A stretch of 20,580 bases of DNA. Source: Sedimentibacter sp. GTDB taxonomy: Bacteria; Bacillota; Clostridia; Tissierellales; Sedimentibacteraceae. The notes beneath the pieces were generated by a model. It had not been told where the DNA came from and searched no databases. It saw nothing but the letters and a program-made list of their open reading frames with translations. Made by a program: the position numbers and the translations under genes. Every line of letters begins with the position of its first letter. Position 1 is the stretch's first letter. Positions 6,071 through 14,069 of this stretch are shown here, one piece after another. The stretch covers positions 1 through 20,580 of the forward strand of contig JAQSYS010000005.1 in assembly GCA_029256005.1 (NCBI GenBank), written 5' to 3'.

Positions 6071-7369
6071 TCAAAATCCCTTGAAGCGGCAATATGAATT
6101 TAATCCATTACCATAGCCGACTTGAACCAGTCCAAGTGAAATCAACAGCACCGCATTAGTTGGATAAAATACATTTGAAAATCCGTCTCCAAACTGAAAA
6201 GCTAAAATTCCCAGTTGTCTTCCTATTCCCAACAGGTCCATAATTGGCACAAGAATTGGCATTAATATAAATGCCTTAGCACTGCCGGATCCAATAAAAA
6301 AGTTCATAATCATAACAATAATAAATACAATAAAAACTGCTATTAACGGAGATGTGTGACTGATATTTTGTGAAATTTGATAGAGAATGGTATCCAAAAT
6401 ATGACCTTCAATCATAACGTGCTTTATACCTGTAGCCAGTAAAATTAAAATTATGGCTGGGGACATATCCTTTGCACCAATGAAAAACTGTTTTGCCACC
6501 CTTGTAGGTTTCCAATTTAAAATAAGCCCCACACCTATGCCTGCCATAAGAAAAATAACACCGATTAGCGGCAATGTGTAATCTCTTAACGCTTCCACAA
6601 AAGGTGTAGCTCCCACAAGCATAAACATGATGAACATTAGGACTATAAAAAAGCCATATGCTTTTTTTGATACGTCATGATTGTCTGTAAGTTCATTTTC
6701 CACACAATCTATCCGATGTTTCTTTGATCTCCTGAATAAAAATGCTACTAAAATGACATAGACAGAGATAAAAACCAAAAGTCTCAGCAATGCCCCAGAA
6801 AAAATAGGAACATCTGCAAGGCCTTGAGCAACACCTATGGTAAATGGATTTGTAACTGCAGCAGCAAAGCCAAGTCCGGTTGCCAGTACACTTACGCCCA
6901 GCCCTGTCAATTCATCCCACCCCATTCGTCTTGCAAGGATAATAATGAGTGGTACGAGGGGTACTACTTCTTCAAATACACCGATGAAAGCACCAAGAGC
7001 CATAAAAACAAAAACAAGCATACAAAGAAGTACAAATTCATTGTCTTTAAATTTCTTAACGATGGCTAAAATGATGCCCTCTATCAATCCCGTTTCTTTA
7101 AGAAGATGAATCGAGCCACCAATGATTAATAGAAAAAGAATAATGGCTATTACAAGTGTTCCTGATTCACTGAAGAGCACCAGTATGGGTGCACCTATCC
7201 AAGTGAGGATTGGGATTCCCTGTTCTTCTCTTTCAGTAAATGTCATCGTCTCAGCATTAAAATCACCATTAGGAATTAAATACGTCAGTAAACCTGTTAA
7301 AAACAGCATTACGATTAAAACGATTGCCGCAGACAAAAATGTCTTAACAGCTGGATTGTTTTGCTTCAT
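6071..7369 (-). CDS. YfcC-family carrier, C-terminus frameshifted
   Basis: A polytopic carrier of the YfcC/DcuC-like superfamily, thought to move amino acids, peptides or dicarboxylates. As read it has 432 residues from ATG at 7369, which has GAGGGGG six bases upstream; an in-frame TTG at 7384 is less likely. Family features include FIGVFEEVVPLVPL, TNPFTIGVAQGLADVP and FGDGFSNVFYPTNAVLLISLGL. After VGYGN the frame ends in GLNSYCRFKGF, which is not family-like. A single base inserted at about 6107-6110 (giving YGKWIKF) restores 30 residues, ILPLQGILMLLSLFWLTVAF then TMGYGL, ending at 6015, which is the missing last helix. The gene overlaps the regulator by 26 bases (translational coupling). 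It may be a recent inactivation or a sequence error. Confidence 0.88.
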   Translation of the reverse strand: MKQNNPAVKTFLSAAIVLIVMLFLTGLLTYLIPNGDFNAETMTFTEREEQGIPILTWIGAPILVLFSESGTLVIAIILFLLIIGGSIHLLKETGLIEGIILAIVKKFKDNEFVLLCMLVFVFMALGAFIGVFEEVVPLVPLIIILARRMGWDELTGLGVSVLATGLGFAAAVTNPFTIGVAQGLADVPIFSGALLRLLVFISVYVILVAFLFRRSKKHRIDCVENELTDNHDVSKKAYGFFIVLMFIMFMLVGATPFVEALRDYTLPLIGVIFLMAGIGVGLILNWKPTRVAKQFFIGAKDMSPAIILILLATGIKHVMIEGHILDTILYQISQNISHTSPLIAVFIVFIIVMIMNFFIGSGSAKAFILMPILVPIMDLLGIGRQLGILAFQFGDGFSNVFYPTNAVLLISLGLVQVGYGNGLNSYCRFKGF

Positions 7370-8108
7370 GATTTTCCCCCTCAATAAGCCAATTTTCTTC
7401 TATAAATGTAAAAAGTGTTTGTACCGTCTGAGCAACAACTTCTCGAATTTGCGCAATATTTTTAATATCAATATTACTATTTTCAGTCTTGTTTTTCAGA
7501 ATATCAATTTCACAGTCATCTGATAAAAGTGAGGAAACAGCCTTGAGTTTTGCTTCAAACAGGCTTCGATCTCCATGAACCAAGACTGCACACGCTACAT
7601 TCAGAATACCACTTTTAAATTCATTGAGCAGCATTGGATAAATAGAATTACCGCAAAATAACGCAAAATTTTGAAGCCAAATAAAAACATCGAGACTTTC
7701 TTCAAATTTAACTTGGTTTTGTTTTTGAATACAATCTCTTCGGTTATCATAAGGTCCAACAATCAATAGTTCAATCATTGCCTCAAGATTGTTCTTCATA
7801 AAATTGAGCATGGACTGATTTAGTGATTTGCTGATGCCGCCATGATAAAGGTCATAAATACTCTCCAAAAGTCCAAGTTTACCTGTTTCTCTGTAATCGT
7901 TCACACGAATCCCCTGCCTTGGTACGATGGTTACAAGCCCTTTTGACTCTAAACGTATGATTGCCTTATGAATGACAGGTCGGCTGTATCCAAATTCATT
8001 TGCTAGTTCCCTTTCTGGTTTCAACATAGAAAACTCTTGATACTTACCGTTTAAAATACCAGTTATTAGAAACTCTTCAACGATTGCTTCTGCTAATTTT
8101 CCTTTCAT
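7344..8108 (-). CDS. FadR-type GntR transcriptional regulator
   Basis: A 254-residue DNA-binding regulator. The N-terminal winged helix spans about residues 8-70. LKPERELANEFGYSRPVIHK carries the recognition helix, and LESKGLVTIVPRQGIRV forms the wing. The rest is an all-helical effector domain of FCD/FadR size, for an unknown metabolite. ATG at 8108 follows AGGAGGGG. It heads an operon with the YfcC carrier and the M20 peptidase. A perfect palindrome TCGTGGTATTACCACGA lies at the operon's start site and has the TGGT..ACCA form used by FadR-type GntR proteins. Autorepression relieved by the transported compound is therefore likely, but inferred. Confidence 0.9.
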   Translation of the reverse strand: MKGKLAEAIVEEFLITGILNGKYQEFSMLKPERELANEFGYSRPVIHKAIIRLESKGLVTIVPRQGIRVNDYRETGKLGLLESIYDLYHGGISKSLNQSMLNFMKNNLEAMIELLIVGPYDNRRDCIQKQNQVKFEESLDVFIWLQNFALFCGNSIYPMLLNEFKSGILNVACAVLVHGDRSLFEAKLKAVSSLLSDDCEIDILKNKTENSNIDIKNIAQIREVVAQTVQTLFTFIEENWLIEGENHEAKQSSC

Positions 8109-8147
8109 TACCCCTCCTGATTCTCATATGTAGCTCACTTAATTGAA

Positions 8148-8164
8148 TCGTGGTATTACCACGA
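8148..8164 (-). promoter_or_regulatory. GntR-type operator palindrome
   Basis: TCGTGGTA-T-TACCACGA is a perfect 17-bp inverted repeat. It starts about ten bases downstream of the -10 element and covers roughly +3 to +19 of the operon transcript, an ideal repressor position. Confidence 0.75.
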
Positions 8165-8173
8165 CTATATTTA

Positions 8174-8202
8174 ATTATATGAAAATTTTTCCAAAATTAC
8201 AA
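8174..8202 (-). promoter_or_regulatory. Sigma-A promoter of the gntR-yfcC-M20 operon
   Basis: On the minus strand: TTGTAA (8202-8197), a 17-base spacer, and consensus TATAAT (8179-8174). Initiation is expected near 8167, just before the palindrome. Confidence 0.85.
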
Positions 8203-8414
8203 CTTGTTTTTGATTAATCTAATATTTTTATAGTAATTTTCTCTTAATTGTCCTTTAATTAAAGTTCGTCTCCTATGTCTCATAAATGTCTCCTGAATGA
8301 TGAAGATTATCTTTCTTCGAGTGTATAAAAAATAGTTGATTTTGCTTAAATATTTAAATAAAGAAAACATCTTTCTTTTCAATAAAGCATTACTTACGCT
8401 TGTTTTTATGTAGT
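8203..8414. other. Intergenic stretch between divergent genes
   Basis: AT-rich sequence without a credible gene. TTCGTCTCCTATGTCT (8265-8280) is close to the CCGTCCCCTATG repeat seen at 2346 and 9959 and may be a decayed copy. Confidence 0.4.
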
Positions 8415-8441
8415 ACATTGAAAGATTCCAAACATATAATA
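8415..8441 (+). promoter_or_regulatory. Sigma-K-like promoter of the dehydrogenase-like gene
   Basis: AC (8415-8416), 16 bases, then CATATAATA (8433-8441). This has the same spacing and form as the dpaA promoter at 756-782 and fits mother-cell sigma-K (or sigma-E) recognition. No convincing sigma-A -35 accompanies the TATAAT inside it. Confidence 0.5.
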
Positions 8442-8468
8442 ATAAAAAGCAAAAAAGGAGTGTAATCA

Positions 8469-9878
8469 TTGAAAAAAGTAAATGTTAGCTTGCGCCCCAT
8501 AGTGAAAAACATAAACTTGCCAACCGTTATTAAAACAGCCATTCTTCCGGGAGATTCAATGGAAAGTTTGTTTATTGCAACACAGGTGGGTGAAATTTTT
8601 TATGTAAGGAATGGAAATATAAAGCTATTTTTAGATATTCGCCAGCGAATAATAGAGCTGGGTGCTAATGGTGGGTATGATGAAAGAGGGCTTTTGGGCT
8701 TAGCATTTCATCCTGACTTTTATAACAACGGCCATTTTTATCTCCATTATACATTAGCTGGTTCCCAAGGCGCCGGAGCTCTGTCACGTTCTTTCCTGCC
8801 TGACCCATGTAACCCCAATACTTTAAACCTTAAATGGAATAATAGAGAAACTAACTACGATCATATCGATACAGTAGAAGAATGGATTTTACTGCCAAAT
8901 GGTCAAGCTCAAAGAAGTCGTTCATTGCTTAACTTAAGAAGGCCCTTTATGAATCATAATGGTGTCAACAGCTTAAATTTTTCGCCAGAAACAAAGAAAT
9001 TAGTATTGACAACCGGAGATGGTGGTTCTGGTTATGATCCGTTTAATTTAAGCCAGGATATAATGGAAGTTGCAGGCAAAATAATTGAAATTGATGTAGA
9101 CATGAATACTCTTATGGATAATACCCCCGCAGTCACACGATTCAATGAACTTCCTGAATCTATTTATAAATCTCTTTCGGTAATTGCCAAAGGTGTTCGA
9201 AATATTCCAGGCATTTCATTTCAAAGATATAACAATCAATACATCAAATATGTGGGAAATGTTGGTCAAGACTTAGTAGAATCAATTTTTTCATTTGTTT
9301 ATTTTACCCCAATTCCAGTCACAGAAATAATTCAAGCTTCATCACAAAATCGCGAGCCTAATCAGGAAGCTCTCGTAAATCTAGGCTGGAGAGGCTGGGA
9401 AGGTAATTTGCCGACTACCGTTATACGAGGTTGTTCATCAAACTCTACTTCAGCTCAGGAAACTATTGCTTATTACAATGAAGCAATAAGCACTTCAGCT
9501 GGCCGTATACATCCTCTGACTAGTTATTATCATATAGACACACGGCCTGATAAATTCAGAGGTTCAGCGCTAACAGGTTTTCAGCCATATATGGGAAGCG
9601 AAATTCCTGATTTAACAGGATGCGTTGTTTTTACTAATTTCTCATTGGAAGATTCTCAACCACCAGCAAGAGGAGCTTTAGCATACACTAAAATAAGGCC
9701 AGATTGCAAAGAAAATGATTACGGTATTATTGAACCAGATTATAATTTTGGCAATCAATCATCATTTTATGTCAGCCTTGGTACTAATCTCAATCAATCA
9801 AGACTATACTTAGGTGTCTATGGCTCTTCAAATGTAACCGATTTCAACAATGGTACCATTTTTGAAATTGTTAAATAA
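8469..9878 (+). CDS. Glucose/sorbosone dehydrogenase-like beta-propeller protein
   Basis: A 469-residue protein of the PQQ-dependent sugar dehydrogenase (GSDH, PF07995) superfamily, expected to be a six-bladed propeller oxidising a sugar or aldose. Family motifs are ERGLLGLAFHPDFYNNG (about residues 77-93), MNHNGVNSLNFSP and LTTGDGGSGYDP (catalytic-side His and metal/PQQ region), KGVRNIPGISF, YVGNVGQD and NLGWRGWEG. TTG at 8469 is the start, eight bases after AAAAGGAG. It has no signal peptide, unlike classical periplasmic members, so it should act in the cytoplasm. With a sigma-K-like promoter it is plausibly a mother-cell or spore-coat protein. PQQ use is unproven and unusual in anaerobic Firmicutes. 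It is a single-gene unit. Confidence 0.82.
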   Translation: MKKVNVSLRPIVKNINLPTVIKTAILPGDSMESLFIATQVGEIFYVRNGNIKLFLDIRQRIIELGANGGYDERGLLGLAFHPDFYNNGHFYLHYTLAGSQGAGALSRSFLPDPCNPNTLNLKWNNRETNYDHIDTVEEWILLPNGQAQRSRSLLNLRRPFMNHNGVNSLNFSPETKKLVLTTGDGGSGYDPFNLSQDIMEVAGKIIEIDVDMNTLMDNTPAVTRFNELPESIYKSLSVIAKGVRNIPGISFQRYNNQYIKYVGNVGQDLVESIFSFVYFTPIPVTEIIQASSQNREPNQEALVNLGWRGWEGNLPTTVIRGCSSNSTSAQETIAYYNEAISTSAGRIHPLTSYYHIDTRPDKFRGSALTGFQPYMGSEIPDLTGCVVFTNFSLEDSQPPARGALAYTKIRPDCKENDYGIIEPDYNFGNQSSFYVSLGTNLNQSRLYLGVYGSSNVTDFNNGTIFEIVK

Positions 9879-9880
9879 TG

Positions 9881-9917
9881 CAATAAAATTCTGAGGACTG
9901 TCCTCAGAATTTTATTG
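9881..9917 (+). terminator. Perfect 17-bp inverted repeat, bidirectional terminator
   Basis: CAATAAAATTCTGAGGA and TCCTCAGAATTTTATTG are perfectly complementary around CTG. It lies two bases after the dehydrogenase-like stop codon. The AT-rich ends of the stem supply the T-tract on either strand. It may also end the importer operon, which has no closer hairpin downstream of 10144. Confidence 0.78.
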
Positions 9918-10143
9918 TTAGTTGAAAGGATAACACCTTTTTAGATACTCGTATACATCCGTCCCCTATGTCTATTTTTCTACTATTATATATACCTAAA
10001 ATATCGATTGTTTCATCATTCATGTAAAAAATAATATAACCCCTATAAAAGGTAACCTTGTTTAGTTTTGTTTAGTATTGACATGCTTAACAAAAATATA
10101 AAACACGATTTATTTTTATCAATTATTTATGGTTAGAAATAGT
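9918..10143. other. Intergenic spacer between convergent transcription units
   Basis: AT-rich with no supported gene. It contains the second exact CCGTCCCCTATG (9959-9970) and a tandem TTGTTTAGTT/TTGTTTAGTA (about 10060-10080). No terminator hairpin specific to the importer operon is seen. Confidence 0.4.
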
Positions 10144-11151
10144 TTATATTATTTTTTGCGGATAATGGCAATATATAAAATGCCCAGGATTTATTTCTCT
10201 ATATTCCGGCTCCACTTCACTGCAATACGGTCTCGAAACCGGACATCTGGTATGAAATCTACAACCCTTTGGGACTTTAAGAGGTGAAGGTGTTTCATCT
10301 TTTAACACGATTCTCTTTGTTTTTTTCTTTTCTCCAACCATTGCTAAAACACTTGTAAGGGCTTGGGAATATGGATGCAGACACCCATCAGCTATTAAGT
10401 CTGCAGGACCGGATTCCATTATTTTACCAAGATACATAATTGCTACACGATTAGAAATAAGCCACGCCAATGCTAAATCATGAGTAATGAATAAAAACGA
10501 TGTACCCTGCTGTTCCTTCATACTGACAAACAACTTCAAAATATCTGCTCTTACTGAAGCATCTAACATTGAAACAGGTTCATCTGCAATAATAAAATCG
10601 GGTGACATAATAAAACAAGTTGCAATTGATACCCTTTGTCTTTGTCCTCCGCTTAATTCATGAGGATATCTGTACAAATACTCCGCTGCCGGTCTTAGTC
10701 CGGCAAATTCCAGAGCCTTTAATGCAAGCACTTCCTTTTCTGCAATTCTTGCCTTGCTGTTTGTAAATAAAAGAGGCTCTGTAACTATATCAAATACTGT
10801 AAATCTCGGATTTAAAGATTGGTATGGATCTTGAAATATCATCTGTGCCCTTTTCCTGAAGTTCTTCATATATTCTTTGTCATTAAGTTTTATTTCCTCA
10901 CCATCAAAAACAATATTTCCTGATGAAATAGGCGTCAATTGTAATAAAGCACGGCCTGTTGATGTTTTACCGCTGCCGCTTTCTCCTACTAAAGATACAA
11001 TTTCACCCTTCCCTATGTTTAAATTTACTTTATCTACTGCTCTTACAATCTTTTTATCTCTTTTAATATATTCTTCATAAAATCCTTGCTTTATTTTAAA
11101 ATTAACTTCCAAATCATTTATTTCGATAATATTTTTAGTATTTTCACACAT
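10144..11151 (-). CDS. Peptide ABC importer ATPase (OppF/DppF type)
   Basis: A 335-residue cytoplasmic ATPase subunit that powers peptide import as a pair with the ATPase encoded upstream. Walker A GESGSGKT is at 56-63, Q-loop Q107, signature LSGGQRQR 166-173, Walker B FIIADEP 186-192 and switch His224. The C-terminal extension has the Opp/Dpp cysteine set CRFHTRCPVSRPYC (Cys297, 303, 310) plus Cys328, which in characterised relatives binds an Fe-S cluster. ATG at 11151 overlaps the end of the preceding ATPase gene by 8 bases, so the two are translationally coupled. It is the last gene of the five-gene importer operon. Confidence 0.93.
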   Translation of the reverse strand: MCENTKNIIEINDLEVNFKIKQGFYEEYIKRDKKIVRAVDKVNLNIGKGEIVSLVGESGSGKTSTGRALLQLTPISSGNIVFDGEEIKLNDKEYMKNFRKRAQMIFQDPYQSLNPRFTVFDIVTEPLLFTNSKARIAEKEVLALKALEFAGLRPAAEYLYRYPHELSGGQRQRVSIATCFIMSPDFIIADEPVSMLDASVRADILKLFVSMKEQQGTSFLFITHDLALAWLISNRVAIMYLGKIMESGPADLIADGCLHPYSQALTSVLAMVGEKKKTKRIVLKDETPSPLKVPKGCRFHTRCPVSRPYCSEVEPEYREINPGHFIYCHYPQKII

Positions 11152-12124
11152 TAGAATTCCTCCATAAATGACAAGCTACAAAATGTCCTTCTCCGGTATA
11201 ATCAATTAAGGGAGGTGATTCTTCCGGAATACATACCTTGCTGTTTACCATGTGGCACCTTTGTGCAAATCTGCATCCTTCAGGAGGGTTGTACAAATCC
11301 GGTGGGTCTCCTGGTATTGAATCAACCATTTTTCTTTCGCCATATATATTAGGAAATGCGCTTATTAACATTTTGGTATATGGATGCAAACTGTTTGTTA
11401 CTACTTCCTCTGTTTCACCTAATTCAACTATTTTTCCAGCATACATTATGGCAACTTTATCGCAGGTTTCTGTAATAATTGATAAATCATGAGTAATCAT
11501 AATCATGCTCATGTTTAATTTTTTTCTCAAATCATTTATTAAATCCAATATCTGAGCTTGAACCATTACATCCAAAGCTGTTGTAGGTTCATCACCGATT
11601 ATTAGTTTTGGATTGCATGCAAGTGCCATAGCTATTATTGCTCTTTGTCTCATGCCACCGCTGAACTCATGGGGGTAGCTATACATTAAATTTGTATCTA
11701 ACTCGACTAATTCAAATAATTCCTTAACTCTTTTCATTGCTTCCGTTTTGCTTATTTTTTCATGAAGCAATATGGGCTCAGCAATTTGGTCACAAACCCT
11801 TTTTACGGGATTTAAGGCATTCATGGCTCCTTGAAATATCATGGATACTTCTTTCCACCTAAAATCACTAAGTTTTTCTTCTTCTAAATTTGTTATGTCA
11901 TTACCTTCAAAAATTATTTTTCCACCTTCTACATTACCTTCCTTGGGCAACAGCCTTATTACAGAAAGAGCCGTAGTTGTTTTTCCGCAGCCGCTCTCTC
12001 CGACAAGTCCTATTGATTCGCCTTTATTCAATGTGAAGCTTACACCGTCCACTGCTTTTACTTTACCTTTTGTAATTGTAAAATACGTTTTTAAATTTTG
12101 TACTTCCAATAACACTTCGCTCAT
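11144..12124 (-). CDS. Peptide ABC importer ATPase (OppD/DppD type)
   Basis: A 326-residue ATPase partner. Walker A GESGCGKT is at 42-49, Q-loop Q98, signature FSGGMRQR 154-161, Walker B LIIGDEP 174-180 and switch His212. C-terminal cysteines 284, 290, 298 and 318 (CRFAQRC...C...C) form the same putative Fe-S motif as in its partner. The loop before the signature and the KLNMSMIMITHDLSIITETC segment are typical of OppD. It starts 3 bases after the stop of the second permease gene, so it is tightly coupled in the operon. Confidence 0.93.
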   Translation of the reverse strand: MSEVLLEVQNLKTYFTITKGKVKAVDGVSFTLNKGESIGLVGESGCGKTTTALSVIRLLPKEGNVEGGKIIFEGNDITNLEEEKLSDFRWKEVSMIFQGAMNALNPVKRVCDQIAEPILLHEKISKTEAMKRVKELFELVELDTNLMYSYPHEFSGGMRQRAIIAMALACNPKLIIGDEPTTALDVMVQAQILDLINDLRKKLNMSMIMITHDLSIITETCDKVAIMYAGKIVELGETEEVVTNSLHPYTKMLISAFPNIYGERKMVDSIPGDPPDLYNPPEGCRFAQRCHMVNSKVCIPEESPPLIDYTGEGHFVACHLWRNSNV

Positions 12125-12127
12125 AAT

Positions 12128-13030
12128 TTACCGCCTCCTCAGCTTAGGGTTATTTATCTCGTCAAATCCGTATCCAATGAATACAAAGGAAGAGGCTAAA
12201 CCTACTAAGCATATACCTGCCGGTATAAATAACCACCATGAACCTGTCGTAATGGCGCCTTGTTCTCTGGCACTTCTCAGCAATTGTCCCCAGGTAGGAA
12301 TATTGGGATCACCTACACCTAGAAATGCTAGTGTTGATTCAGACATGATTGCACCTTGAACAGTAAGTATTATATTTGAAAAAATAAGAGGAAAAACATT
12401 TGGTAATATATGTTTTACCATTATATATGCATCACTTGCTCCTATAGATTTCGCTCTTTCAACATAATTTCTTTGTTTGATGGACAGTGTCTGAGAACGC
12501 ACAAGTTTACATGTTCCTGTCCAACTGGTAACACCCAATATTATTATTATGTTTGAAAAACTCTGACCTATTATTACAGATAAAGTTAATATTAAAGGGA
12601 TTGTTGGTATAATGCTGACAACTTCAGTTATCCTCATAATAATAATATCTGTTATTCCGCCAAAATATCCGGATACTATTCCTAATGTAGAGCCAATTAA
12701 CACAACTATAAGGGTTACTGAAAGACCTATGGCAAGAGATGCTCTCGTACCATATATTACAGCACCAAATACATCCCTGCCCATTTCATCAAATCCTAAT
12801 TTGAATTCCTCTGTAGGCATACCAATTCTTGGTCCTAAAAAGTATTTAAAATGATCGTATTCATAAAAAATAGGCCCTAATGCTGACATTGCAATAAATA
12901 ACCCAAGAAGGAGAACACCAAAAACAGCTCGTTTATTACTGAAGAATAATTTTACATTATTATATATTTTCTTCTTTTTTAATTCTTTTTCACGTTGCCT
13001 TAAATTTTGAACATCTTGTGTTTCTACCAT
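12128..13030 (-). CDS. Peptide ABC importer permease (OppC/DppC type)
   Basis: A 300-residue inner-membrane permease. A cytoplasmic charged N-terminus (residues 1-28) precedes the first helix, FGVLLLGLFIAMSALGPIFY. The GFDEMGRDVFGAVIYGTRASLAIGL segment and the EAA coupling loop (YVERAKSIGASDAYIMVKHILPNVFPL) are diagnostic of OppC. SESTLAFLGVGDPNIPTWG near the C-terminus is also conserved. All six helices appear present. It pairs with the OppB-type permease encoded 18 bases upstream to form the channel. Confidence 0.93.
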   Translation of the reverse strand: MVETQDVQNLRQREKELKKKKIYNNVKLFFSNKRAVFGVLLLGLFIAMSALGPIFYEYDHFKYFLGPRIGMPTEEFKLGFDEMGRDVFGAVIYGTRASLAIGLSVTLIVVLIGSTLGIVSGYFGGITDIIIMRITEVVSIIPTIPLILTLSVIIGQSFSNIIIILGVTSWTGTCKLVRSQTLSIKQRNYVERAKSIGASDAYIMVKHILPNVFPLIFSNIILTVQGAIMSESTLAFLGVGDPNIPTWGQLLRSAREQGAITTGSWWLFIPAGICLVGLASSFVFIGYGFDEINNPKLRRR

Positions 13031-13048
13031 TTCATTGCTCCTCTCTTG

Positions 13049-14020
13049 TCATCCTATTCTGATACGGGGATCAAGATAACCATACACTACATCCATTATA
13101 AAATTCGCTAATATTACTGCTACTGCAATTAAATAGTTAGATGCTTGCATGATAGGGTAATCTCGCCTGTTTACTGATTCAACCATTAGTTTTCCCATGC
13201 CAGGCCATGAAAACAGAACTTCGATGGAAAATGCACCGGTAAATATTATGGCAAGACTATAAATTACTGTAGTAGAAATAGGTAATAATGCATTAGGGAC
13301 CACATGTCTCATGATTACTTGCTTTTCTTTTAAACCCTTAGCTCTTGCCGTTAATACGTAATCTTCAGTAAATACATCAATCATTGCTCCTCTCATAATT
13401 AGCAAATAGCTTCCAAAGATAGCTACTGAATATGAAATTACCGGTACAATCAAATGATGCAATAAATCTTTTATATATTCCATATTATTTAAAAAATTTG
13501 CACCTGGTGTTACCATGCTGTTAATGGGTACCCAGCCTAACTTTACTCCAAATATCATCAATAATATCATTGCAAACCAAAATGTAGGTATTGCATAGAT
13601 TATCATTGAAGATGTTGTAATTATTACATCTGTTTTCTTTCCATGTCGTGATGAAGCTATTATACCTCCAATAATACCAATGGCAATTCCCAAGGGCACA
13701 GCAGCAATACCTAAAATCAAAGAGTTCTTTATTTTATCCCCTAAAATATTTATGACCGGTTGTTTATAATGAAATGAAATACCAAAGTCAAATGTTGTCA
13801 TTGACTTTAAATAGTCTATATACTGCTGGAACATTGGTTTATCTAAGCCATACAAATGCTCTAATGTAGCACGACCTTCAGGCGAAGATGCAACTTCTTT
13901 TGAAACCATAGTCAACGGATCACCGGGCATAAGCCTGAATAAAGCAAAATTTAACGTAACAACAAATATAAACATAATAAATGTATAAAATAATCTGTTA
14001 AGTATAAATCGAATGCTCAT
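13049..14020 (-). CDS. Peptide ABC importer permease (OppB/DppB type)
   Basis: A 323-residue inner-membrane permease. The N-terminal helix with FRLMPGDPL (residues 28-36) is the OppB hallmark. The EAA loop reads DYVLTARAKGLKEKQVIMRHVVPNALLP, and the C-terminal block FSIEVLFSWPGMGKLMVESVNRRDYP is conserved. ATG at 14020 has AAGGAG nearby. It is separated from the binding-protein gene by a GC-rich hairpin with a T-tract, which probably lowers permease and ATPase expression relative to the binding protein. Confidence 0.93.
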   Translation of the reverse strand: MSIRFILNRLFYTFIMFIFVVTLNFALFRLMPGDPLTMVSKEVASSPEGRATLEHLYGLDKPMFQQYIDYLKSMTTFDFGISFHYKQPVINILGDKIKNSLILGIAAVPLGIAIGIIGGIIASSRHGKKTDVIITTSSMIIYAIPTFWFAMILLMIFGVKLGWVPINSMVTPGANFLNNMEYIKDLLHHLIVPVISYSVAIFGSYLLIMRGAMIDVFTEDYVLTARAKGLKEKQVIMRHVVPNALLPISTTVIYSLAIIFTGAFSIEVLFSWPGMGKLMVESVNRRDYPIMQASNYLIAVAVILANFIMDVVYGYLDPRIRIG

Positions 14021-14041
14021 AAAAATCTCCTTTAAGAAATT

Positions 14042-14066
14042 TAAAAAAGGGGCATTTCGGCCCCAT
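14042..14066 (-). terminator. Intra-operon attenuating hairpin
   Basis: On the minus strand, GGGGC-CGAAAT-GCCCC followed by TTTTTT sits between the stop of the binding-protein gene and the first permease. Partial terminators in this position are common in binding-protein operons and give excess binding protein. Confidence 0.75.
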
Positions 14067-14069
14067 TTA

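Noticed and set aside
6071..6073. TGA ending the YfcC frame considered as a second Sec codon
   Set aside because: Reading through it gives no family-like sequence, while a one-base shift upstream restores the expected last helix; a frameshift explains it better.
8197..8469. Minus-strand 90-codon frame divergent from the GntR operon
   Set aside because: No Shine-Dalgarno precedes it, its composition is AT-driven (Ile/Lys/Phe/Tyr), and it runs through the sigma-A promoter at 8174-8202 and the sigma-K-like promoter at 8415-8441.
9904..10023. Minus-strand 39-codon frame MNDETIDILG...
   Set aside because: No Shine-Dalgarno is present, and it ends inside the perfect inverted repeat terminator.
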